DNA of 5,039 bases from NCBI GenBank assembly GCA_022842255.1, contig JALHPW010000417.1, forward strand, positions 1 through 5,039, given 5' to 3'. The position numbers and the translations under genes are program-made. This DNA is from Saprospiraceae bacterium (GTDB lineage: Bacteria > Bacteroidota > Bacteroidia > Chitinophagales > Saprospiraceae). The notes under the pieces were generated by a model, which did no database searches, was not told the origin of the DNA, and worked only from the letters and a program-made list of their open reading frames with translations. Each line of letters starts with the position of its first letter. The first letter of the stretch is position 1. Shown in pieces: positions 1 to 5,039 of the stretch.

Positions 1-152
1 CGCCGCTGCGCGGCGAAACGTCTTTAGAAACAATTTCAGGCAAAATGAACATAGGTGCCGCGCACCGTAACTTGATCCGCGTTATTCCGGTGCGCTGCAC
101 CTCTAGGGTAATTTTGGCTATTCTTCTACAGACGTTTCGCCGCGCTGCGGCT
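1..152. repeat. Nested palindromic REP/MITE-like element with four GC-rich hairpins
   Basis: The outer arms 1-23 and 130-152 are inverted copies of each other, matching at 21 of 23 positions. Inside them, 54-67 and 88-101 are a second inverted pair (13 of 14). Each arm is itself a small hairpin with a three-base loop: 1-15 (six-base stem CGCCGC/GCGGCG), 54-66 (GGTGC/GCACC), 89-101 (GGTGC/GCACC) and 139-151 (GCCGC/GCGGC). The centre (TAAC...GTTA) continues the symmetry with a small bulge, so the whole unit could fold into one long imperfect palindrome. This is the architecture of intergenic REP/BIME clusters or MITEs. It lies just beyond the 3' end of the peptidase gene, a usual place for such elements. 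The left arm starts at base 1, so the element may extend outside the window. No transposase is visible here. Confidence 0.7.
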
Positions 153-164
153 TTTAACGCAATA

Positions 165-2588
165 CTACTGCTTAATCACAGAACAAATCGCAAAACCCCG
201 CTTCCCGCTCAACAACATCCAATACTGCCCCGCCGGGAACGCGCTCAAATCAAATCCCTGCTCCGTCGAGGCAGCAAAATTCCAGCTTTTTTCAGTCTGT
301 CCGTCCGAACTGATTAGCGTGGCGCTTTCAAATATTTCACCCGCCCGTACGGTCACCATGCCGCTGGTCGGATTCGGCGAAACCTTGATTTTTCCCAACG
401 GATCGGGCTCTTTGGTGGCAATTGTGGACACGCCTTTGCCGATGGTGTATTCGCCGGGGATCAAATGTGTGGGGCGCAATTGTCCAAACTTGTCGGTCGT
501 AGACGTGAGCGGAAGTTTGGTATAAGTCGGCCATTCCTGCCAAGGGTGCCCCGCGCCGGGACGGTACAGCAACAAAATGCTGTCTTCCGATGGACTGGTG
601 GCGGCAAACAATTCCGTATCCAGTTGGTCGAACTGTCCGCGGCCATCGTAGCTGATAATGCCTTGAGCATCAAAACCTTGTGGGAAATTCTTGCCGCTGG
701 TCAGCACCGACCAATACCGATTGCTGAGTACGTACCCGTTTGGATTGGCCCCCAAATTGTCTGGCGCAGCAAAATGGTGCTCCACCCGGACCAGCACAGA
801 ATCCGCCCCGACCGAGTTGATCGTCATGTTGAATTTTGCATCGGCGAAATTGTTGCCGCCAATGTTTTTGACCATACGTTCGCCTTCCGAACGCGCAAGC
901 AGGAGTTTCTGGTTGGTGTTGACAAAGGCCGTTACGGGCGCAGGGCCAAAGGCTGGAAACTCGAATTCTACCAGGCTGCTTTCACCCGAAACGATGCCTG
1001 TTTTGTGCTGTCGTTGGCCGTTGCTCATCAAAAAGGTGAATTCAACGGGCGCATTGTGGTGCAGGTGTGGCGCTCCCCGCAGTTTTTGCTTCACATACAC
1101 CTGAGCAATGGTGGGCGCATCGATGGGTGAAAAAATCAGCTTCAATGAGTCAATGGAGTAATCCACATAACCCCCGGAAAAGATCCAATCCTCAAAAAAA
1201 TCGTCCAAGTCCTTGCCCGTGGCTGCTTCTAGTTTGTCGCGAAGCTCGGCACTGCTCCAGTCCTCAAATTGGTTGCCGCCGAGGGCCGCCCGGCAACCCA
1301 CCCGAAACAAGGAATCACCCAAATACCCACGCAGGTTGTGCGCCATTGAAGCGCCTTTGTTGTACACGTGTGTGCCGTAAGTCAGGCTGTGCGGCAGACC
1401 CGACACCGCCCGGTATCCGCCCTCGCTGACGTGTGCATTTTGCAAGACCGTCAAGTGGTTGGTGCGCACGGCATTGCGGAAACTGGTTTGTCCGTACACT
1501 TTTTCGGTAAACAGGTGCTCACAATAACTCGCCCAGCCCTCGTTGAGCCACATGTCCTCAGCGGTTGAACAGGTAGCCAAATCGCCCCACCACATGTGAC
1601 CGAGCTCGTGTGCCCAGAGCGTTTCGTAGCTCAAGGAACCGTCGATATAGGCCCGTCCGATGGCGATATTGGTAGCGTGTTCCATCGCGCCCGAGTTGAA
1701 GGGCACGAGCGAATAGCCGATTTTGTTCCATTGATAGGGTCCAAACCAGAACTCAAACACCTCAATGGCCTTGGGCAGGTTGACAAAGGTGTTTTTTACT
1801 TTCGTGGTATCGTTCGGCGCGGCCGCGATTTCCACGGCGATGGGTCCGGCTTCGCCGGGGTAGGTTCTTTTGAAGGACGTGTAAGGGCCGGAGGCAAAAC
1901 AAACCAGGTAAGAAGGAATAGGCTCCTCGATTTCCCAGGAATGAGAAATACCGCCTGGGATGTCCATGTCAAGCACCAGGCGACCGTTGGCATACCCTTT
2001 ACGGGTCGTGGGACTCAAAATAGTAATCCCGTAGCTGCTGCGCTCCACGAAGTTGTCGAAACAGGGAAACCAGGCCCGTCCAAAAGAATGCGGGTCGGCG
2101 GCAAAACCCACCCCGAGGTTGAACACATACCCCCCGGTATTGTAGTACCCACCCCAACCGCTGGCATCGGTGACCGGCATGCCGTGGTAATAAATCTGAG
2201 CGATAGTAGGACCGCTGGTCGGAATCGCTTGCGGGAAATCGATGTGCAGCGCACTGCCCAGCTGCTGATAGGGTAGGGCGGCACCATTGGGCGTGGTCAC
2301 GGAATCGACGGTCAAACCCTCCAGGTCCAGGCGGATGCTGGTCAATCCAGCGATTTTGGCCGTCAGGTTGAGGTTGCACTGGGCTTTGACCTGCGGCAGA
2401 CTGCGCAGATCAAGGGTGATGTCCGTGCGCTGGATGTCGATGGAATCGCTGCGCCCATCTGTCAGGTTCAGGATTTTGGGCGCAAAGGGCGCGTGTTTAT
2501 GGCCGCACCATTCGTGCGATTCGAGCATTTTTTGGGCTGAGGCTAAGGTTGGGGCGAGGAACAGGGCTAAGTAGAGTAGTGCGCGCAT
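165..2588 (-). CDS. Secreted M1-family zinc aminopeptidase with T9SS C-terminal sorting domain
   Basis: This 807-residue protein is predicted to be an exported metallo-aminopeptidase that removes N-terminal residues from peptides outside the cell. Residues 1-19 form a signal peptide (hydrophobic LLYLALFLAP, cleavage after ASA-Q). The catalytic domain has the M1 substrate motif GAME at 300-303, followed by His304 where classical aminopeptidases have Asn. It has the zinc motif HELGH at 327-331, the third zinc ligand Glu350 (NEGW) exactly 18 residues later, and the transition-state Tyr409 in YNKG. All catalytic residues are therefore present. Residues about 733-807 match a T9SS type A sorting domain: VSPNPTSG start, DLSAFPAGQYW strand, basic end VIKQ. 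The protein should thus cross the outer membrane by T9SS and be released or surface-anchored. There is no Shine-Dalgarno, as is usual in Bacteroidota; the start is set by the signal peptide. The exact substrate cannot be read. The family assignment is very secure. Confidence 0.96.
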   Translation of the reverse strand: MRALLYLALFLAPTLASAQKMLESHEWCGHKHAPFAPKILNLTDGRSDSIDIQRTDITLDLRSLPQVKAQCNLNLTAKIAGLTSIRLDLEGLTVDSVTTPNGAALPYQQLGSALHIDFPQAIPTSGPTIAQIYYHGMPVTDASGWGGYYNTGGYVFNLGVGFAADPHSFGRAWFPCFDNFVERSSYGITILSPTTRKGYANGRLVLDMDIPGGISHSWEIEEPIPSYLVCFASGPYTSFKRTYPGEAGPIAVEIAAAPNDTTKVKNTFVNLPKAIEVFEFWFGPYQWNKIGYSLVPFNSGAMEHATNIAIGRAYIDGSLSYETLWAHELGHMWWGDLATCSTAEDMWLNEGWASYCEHLFTEKVYGQTSFRNAVRTNHLTVLQNAHVSEGGYRAVSGLPHSLTYGTHVYNKGASMAHNLRGYLGDSLFRVGCRAALGGNQFEDWSSAELRDKLEAATGKDLDDFFEDWIFSGGYVDYSIDSLKLIFSPIDAPTIAQVYVKQKLRGAPHLHHNAPVEFTFLMSNGQRQHKTGIVSGESSLVEFEFPAFGPAPVTAFVNTNQKLLLARSEGERMVKNIGGNNFADAKFNMTINSVGADSVLVRVEHHFAAPDNLGANPNGYVLSNRYWSVLTSGKNFPQGFDAQGIISYDGRGQFDQLDTELFAATSPSEDSILLLYRPGAGHPWQEWPTYTKLPLTSTTDKFGQLRPTHLIPGEYTIGKGVSTIATKEPDPLGKIKVSPNPTSGMVTVRAGEIFESATLISSDGQTEKSWNFAASTEQGFDLSAFPAGQYWMLLSGKRGFAICSVIKQ

Positions 2589-2604
2589 GGGTTGGTTGTT
2601 TGGG

Positions 2605-2612
2605 CAAAAATA
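2605..2612 (-). promoter_or_regulatory. Candidate Bacteroidota -7 box for the aminopeptidase gene
   Basis: Read on the minus strand this is TATTTTTG, a full match to the Bacteroidota housekeeping -7 consensus TAnnTTTG. It ends 16 bases before the peptidase ATG at 2588. A TTTTTG resembling the -33 element lies upstream but 25 bases away, a little longer than usual. If real, the peptidase has its own promoter and a very short leader, rather than depending on read-through from the stress-protein gene 68 bases upstream. A single eight-base match is weak evidence. Confidence 0.4.
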
Positions 2613-2656
2613 GGGGGTTTGGAGGGGATTTGCGTCTCAAAAACATGGTTGAAAAC

Positions 2657-3523
2657 TCAATCTTCCGATTCTGTGGTCTGCTTTGCATTTTCTCCCAACA
2701 CCAGTAGGGGCAATGTAATGGAAGCCGCCACGCGCTGGGTTTCACTTTTATTAAATAAGTTGGACAAAAAAGAGTGGTGGTGCGGAATCATGACTACCAT
2801 GTCAGCACCGCTTCGAGCTGCTTCGTACAGGATGCCTTTGTCAACTGCATTTTCGTTCTCATAGGAGTAACCGTGGCGAATTCCGGAAAGCAGCGTTCCG
2901 AGCATGCGCTTAGCAGCCGACAGACCACCCTGTGGCACTAATTCTGGTGTTTTTTTCAAATCAAACAAGGTGAATACCTCAATGTAAGCATCAAAGGCTA
3001 GTGCCAAATCTCGAAGCGCATGCACTGTTTCGGTGTTTGGGATACCGTGGTCGTCAAACGGGAACAGGATTTTCTTCAGGGGGTGAAAAACCACACCGCG
3101 CGACACCACAAGCAAAGGCAGTTTGCCGCGACGAATGGCGGAAGCCGCCACGCTTCCATACAAGGCATTGGCTACAGCACTTTGTCCGTGCATACCCATC
3201 ACGACCAAATTGGCCTGTTTGTCTTGAAAGACCTCCTCCAGGTCGCTTTGAATATCCCATGACCGCACAACACATTCTATCTCAATGGGATAGCTTTGGG
3301 CCAAATCGTCTTTGAGCTCTTCCAGTCTGCGCCCTAAACCTGCCGCCATCTCGTCCACAAAAATATTGGGGAAGACCGTCGGCAAATCCGTTGCTGGAAC
3401 CGGGTAGTTGAAATGATGGAACAGCACCAATCGAGCCTCGGTAGCCTTGGCGAGCGCAGCGGCATATAGCACCGAAGTTGTGGCACTGGCGGAGAAATCG
3501 GTACAAGCGATAATGGTCTTCAT
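2657..3523 (-). CDS. Universal stress protein, tandem two-domain (UspA family)
   Basis: This 288-residue cytoplasmic protein has two universal stress domains. Domain 1 (about 1-141) opens with MKTIIACTDFSASA, the usual first strand and nucleotide-binding Asp. It contains the ATP-binding signature G-x2-G-x9-G-S at 110-124 (GMHG, then GS) and ends with strand PLLVVS. Domain 2 (about 149-278) opens with KKILFPFDDHG, but at the equivalent position it has IPHHHSF (246-252) in place of the glycine motif, so it probably does not bind ATP in the same way. Such proteins act in stress or energy-limited survival; the specific partner is unknown. The ATG at 3523 was chosen over an in-frame ATG nine codons upstream because the conserved first strand starts there. 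The leader is A/T-rich without a Shine-Dalgarno. The gene lies on the same strand as the peptidase, 68 bases upstream, and is divergent from the metal-binding lipoprotein. Confidence 0.93.
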   Translation of the reverse strand: MKTIIACTDFSASATTSVLYAAALAKATEARLVLFHHFNYPVPATDLPTVFPNIFVDEMAAGLGRRLEELKDDLAQSYPIEIECVVRSWDIQSDLEEVFQDKQANLVVMGMHGQSAVANALYGSVAASAIRRGKLPLLVVSRGVVFHPLKKILFPFDDHGIPNTETVHALRDLALAFDAYIEVFTLFDLKKTPELVPQGGLSAAKRMLGTLLSGIRHGYSYENENAVDKGILYEAARSGADMVVMIPHHHSFLSNLFNKSETQRVAASITLPLLVLGENAKQTTESED

Positions 3524-3552
3524 GCTTTTATATGTTTTATTATTTTTCAAGG

Positions 3553-3562
3553 TAAAAGTATA
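3553..3562 (-). promoter_or_regulatory. Candidate promoter box for the universal stress protein gene
   Basis: The minus strand reads TATACTTTTA. It contains TACTTTTA, one mismatch from the Bacteroidota -7 consensus TAnnTTTG, and TATACT, close to a classical -10 hexamer. Either reading would start transcription at about 3548-3550, giving an A/T-rich leader of roughly 25 bases before the ATG at 3523. This is inferred from short matches only. Confidence 0.35.
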
Positions 3563-3582
3563 GGATATTGCTGTGGAAGATA

Positions 3583-3596
3583 CTGATAAACATCAG
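3583..3596. promoter_or_regulatory. FNR/CRP-family-like operator (CTGAT-N4-ATCAG)
   Basis: CTGATAAACATCAG is a perfect inverted repeat with five-base arms and a four-base spacer. It differs from the FNR/DNR box TTGAT-N4-ATCAA only at the outermost base pair. Its centre (3589.5) lies about 40-42 bases upstream of the transcription start predicted for the stress-protein gene, the standard position of a class II activator site. Regulation of universal stress genes by oxygen- or NO-sensing FNR-type factors is known in other bacteria, which makes the placement sensible. The metal-binding lipoprotein starts 117 bases away on the other side, so that gene could also be affected. A short palindrome can occur by chance. 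Confidence 0.42.
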
Positions 3597-3713
3597 CATG
3601 GTACAGGAGTCTCGTTAGCATGGAGCCTTTGTTCAAGAGTCATCCCCTTAGATGAGCGGTGTCACCCCCGTTTTGGTAGGTTCTCTTAGAATTTTGTGGC
3701 AAAATATCAGACG

Positions 3714-4106
3714 ATGAAATCGAAGTTGTTTTTCCCGATCCTTTTTCTACTTGGAGGCTTTCTGTCCTTCCAGGCATGCAAATCATCCAAAAGCACTAGT
3801 GCCGGAGACAGTGCTTACGCCTGCCCGATGCACCCAGAAATCATCGGTAAAAAAGGCGACCGTTGCTCTAAATGCCACATGGCGTTGACCGAATCTTCTG
3901 CTCCCGCTGTCTTCTGTTGCCCTGTACACAAGGAGTGCACCAGTAAAATGAGCGGAAAGTGCCCCAAATGTGGCATCCCCATGGAGCAGCCAGTGCAGCC
4001 TTATTCTTGTCCGATGCACCCTGATCAGAAAGGGAAAAAAGGCGAACGTTGCCCGAAATGCAATATGGAGTTGGAAATGCCTAAGCCAGCCAAAGGGGTG
4101 GGTTAA
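3714..4106 (+). CDS. Lipoprotein with three tandem heavy-metal-binding domains
   Basis: The product is 130 residues long. Residues 1-22 are a lipoprotein signal (MKSK, hydrophobic FFPILFLLGGFLSF, lipobox FQAC), with Cys22 as the lipidated residue, so the mature protein should be membrane-anchored and face the periplasm or cell surface. Three copies of a roughly 25-residue module follow. Copy 1 has CPMH at 37-40 and CSKC at 51-54, copy 2 CPVH at 69-72 and CPKC at 83-86, and copy 3 CPMH at 99-102 and CPKC at 113-116. Each is followed by a Met-containing tail (HM, GIPM, NM). This is the heavy-metal-binding domain found at the ends of copper/silver efflux proteins such as CusB-like adaptors and CopA/CopB ATPases. 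A role in binding copper or a similar soft metal is inferred. The ATG at 3714 is preferred to the GTG at 3696 because it gives a compact lipoprotein signal. No efflux gene is visible nearby. Confidence 0.88.
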   Translation: MKSKLFFPILFLLGGFLSFQACKSSKSTSAGDSAYACPMHPEIIGKKGDRCSKCHMALTESSAPAVFCCPVHKECTSKMSGKCPKCGIPMEQPVQPYSCPMHPDQKGKKGERCPKCNMELEMPKPAKGVG

Positions 4107-4137
4107 TGTACGCCAGGCTATTCCCACTGCAACAAGT

Positions 4138-4710
4138 CTAGTAATTTTCAAACCAATCAAATACTTCTTTGATGATTCGTTCCTTCTCCTGTTGAATAAA
4201 CCGGAGATAGGCCTCCGCCACCGGCGACAACCGCTTTGCAGAAAGCCAAACCAGATTCCAATGCGTGACAATGGGAAGCCCCTTGAAAGGAATTATTTCC
4301 AATTCCCCGCTTTTCAGTTCATTTTTGATGCCAATTAAGGGCATTACAGAGTAACCAAGGCCGGCGATAAGGGCCTGTTTCAAGGCCTCATTAGAAGTTA
4401 GCTCTATCTTTTTATAGGTAGGAAGACCTTCCTGTTCAATAAATTTTTCCATTGAACTTCTGGTGGCCGAACCGTGCTCACGGTAAAGCAAGGGGTGCTT
4501 TTCAAATAGTTTTTTTACGGGTGTTTTGGGATTTCGTTGGATGCGTGTGCCTCCAACGAGATAAAGTTTATTTTGAAGAAGCTGAACGCAACTTAAGTTG
4601 AGGTGATTGGGCACAATAGAAACCAGGGCAAAATCAATTTCATTTTGCTCCAGACTCTTCACTACCTGGGTTTTATTGGTCACATCCATGATGAGGTCTA
4701 TATTGGGCAT
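4138..4710 (-). CDS. LysR-type transcriptional regulator, effector-binding domain only (5'-truncated)
   Basis: The 190 readable residues match the effector-binding half of a LysR-type regulator. They start at PNIDLIMDVTNKTQVV, followed by the conserved LEQNEIDFALVS strand, the segment LLYREHGSATR (the REPGSGTR-like loop of CbbR/CysL-type members) and ALIAGLGYSVMPLIGI, the usual subdomain return. The C-terminus (FIQQEKERI...ENY) looks complete. Full LysR proteins are about 300 residues, so about 110 N-terminal residues are missing, including the whole winged helix-turn-helix. Upstream in the same frame, only RTTLLP precedes a stop at 4729-4731. The ATG at 4708-4710 is therefore probably just an internal Met and not a true start. 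The sequence on that side belongs to isocitrate dehydrogenase. As shown it could not bind DNA. It converges on the metal-binding lipoprotein with a 31-base gap and no clear terminator hairpin. Its regulated pathway is unknown. Confidence 0.85.
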   Translation of the reverse strand: MPNIDLIMDVTNKTQVVKSLEQNEIDFALVSIVPNHLNLSCVQLLQNKLYLVGGTRIQRNPKTPVKKLFEKHPLLYREHGSATRSSMEKFIEQEGLPTYKKIELTSNEALKQALIAGLGYSVMPLIGIKNELKSGELEIIPFKGLPIVTHWNLVWLSAKRLSPVAEAYLRFIQQEKERIIKEVFDWFENY

Positions 4711-4724
4711 CCGGGTTGTTAAAA
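4708..4724. other. Head-to-head junction between truncated LysR and isocitrate dehydrogenase genes
   Basis: These 17 bases (catccgggttgttaaaa) make sense in both neighbours. On the plus strand they give the SGLLK of the isocitrate dehydrogenase motif NPSGLLKAA. On the minus strand they give LLTTRMP, which fits the F-x4-P stretch before PNIDL in LysR proteins. Left of it only LysR homology is seen, and right of it only dehydrogenase homology. This is the picture expected at a recombination or inversion breakpoint with microhomology, or at a chimeric assembly join. The exact edges are uncertain by a few bases. Confidence 0.65.
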
Positions 4725-5039
4725 GCGGCTATCATGATGCTCAATCATATCGGCCAACAGGATGTTGCAGAGACTATCAAAAATGCCTGGCTCTGCACCA
4801 TAGAAGAAGGCATCCACACCGCAGATATCTACAAAGAAGGCATAAGCAAGGAATTGGTGGGAACGAAAGCATTCGCTGCTGCGGTAATCAACAGGTTGGG
4901 TCTAAAACCCAAATCTTTGAAAGTCGCCGAATACGAAAAAGGAGTGCAGTTGAACCTGCCAAAATACCAACGTAAAGCACATGTCAATAAGGTGCTCAAA
5001 GGGGTGACGTATTTGTGGACTGGAAGGGTGCTGAGGTTA
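4708..5039 (+). pseudogene. icd: NADP-dependent isocitrate dehydrogenase, C-terminal part, 5'-truncated and frameshifted
   Basis: The frame through 4710-5005 reads SGLLKAAIMMLNHIGQQDVAE, then NAWLCTIEEGIHTADIYKEG and VGTKAFAAAVINRLG. This is the C-terminal part of the catalytic core of isocitrate dehydrogenase, which converts isocitrate to 2-oxoglutarate and CO2 in the TCA cycle. It continues into an extra C-terminal domain (LKVAEYEKG...VNKVLKGV), as in the longer Thermus/Rickettsia-type enzymes of nearly 500 residues. The motif normally reads NPSGLL. Here the NP is lost and the sequence to the left is a LysR gene, so roughly the first two thirds of the enzyme are absent. After KGV (4998-5005) the frame yields nonsense (TYLWTGR), whereas the frame starting at 5006 gives DVFVDWKGAEV, the expected continuation, so one base appears to be missing. 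The gene runs off the window. It may be a decayed fragment or a product of assembly and sequencing error. The ATGs at 4734/4737 are internal Mets of the family, not starts. Confidence 0.85.

Noticed and set aside
139..155. GC hairpin followed by TTTT resembling a rho-independent terminator
   Set aside because: The T run follows the hairpin only on the plus strand, while the adjacent gene is on the minus strand, where no T run follows. The hairpin is one of four similar ones in the repeat element, so I treat it as part of that repeat.
45..317. Plus-strand open frame of 90 codons at the left end
   Set aside because: It is made of the palindromic repeat plus the antisense of the peptidase 3' end. 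It has no recognisable domain and is better explained as a chance frame.
465..1130. Long plus-strand open frame of 221 codons
   Set aside because: It lies wholly antisense to the M1 peptidase, which has complete catalytic motifs. There is no independent domain evidence.
1596..2276. Long plus-strand open frame of 226 codons
   Set aside because: It is antisense to the peptidase catalytic region and has no recognisable protein features. It looks like a shadow of a GC-rich coding strand.
3658..3666. Short palindrome GGTG-T-CACC upstream of the lipoprotein gene
   Set aside because: The arms are only four bases and do not match a known operator. It is expected by chance in a region of this size.
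3783..4271. Minus-strand open frame of 162 codons
   Set aside because: It overlaps the antisense of the metal-binding lipoprotein and the end of the LysR gene. Its His/Arg/Phe-rich repeats simply mirror the lipoprotein modules.
4607..4975. Plus-strand open frame of 122 codons across the junction
   Set aside because: It is out of frame with the isocitrate dehydrogenase homology and antisense to LysR on the left. It has no meaning of its own.

Overview
The window looks like chromosomal DNA of a member of the Bacteroidota, possibly from the Saprospiria/Lewinella-Haliscomenobacter area (the lineage is inferred from memory of similar sequences). Three things point there. A secreted peptidase ends in a type IX secretion (T9SS) sorting domain. 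The genes lack Shine-Dalgarno sequences and have A/T-rich leaders. A TAnnTTTG-type -7 box is visible upstream of one gene.

Layout from left to right. Positions 1-152 hold a compact, nested palindromic repeat with four small GC-rich hairpins, which resembles a REP/BIME or MITE-like element. It sits 12 bases beyond the stop of a large minus-strand gene (165-2588) for a secreted M1-family zinc aminopeptidase with an intact zinc site. After 68 bases comes a two-domain universal stress protein on the same strand (2657-3523). A 190-base divergent intergenic region (3524-3713) follows. It contains an FNR/CRP-type palindrome, placed about where an activator of the stress-protein gene would bind. On the plus strand, 3714-4106 encodes a small lipoprotein with three tandem heavy-metal-binding (CPMH...CPKC) modules. 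A LysR-type regulator runs towards it on the minus strand (4138-4710), but it lacks its DNA-binding N-terminus.

The right end is abnormal. Where the LysR gene loses its 5' part, a plus-strand isocitrate dehydrogenase (IDH) reading frame begins mid-gene (about 4708) and runs off the window. It also carries an apparent one-base frameshift near 5004. Two unrelated genes, both missing their 5' ends and joined head to head through a short shared sequence, indicate either an inversion/recombination breakpoint or a chimeric assembly.

The genes do not form one obvious pathway: an exported peptidase, a stress protein, a metal-binding lipoprotein, a transcription factor fragment and a TCA-cycle enzyme fragment. 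I found no convincing new multi-gene system. The points most worth checking are the breakpoint, the palindromic repeat and the FNR-like operator.
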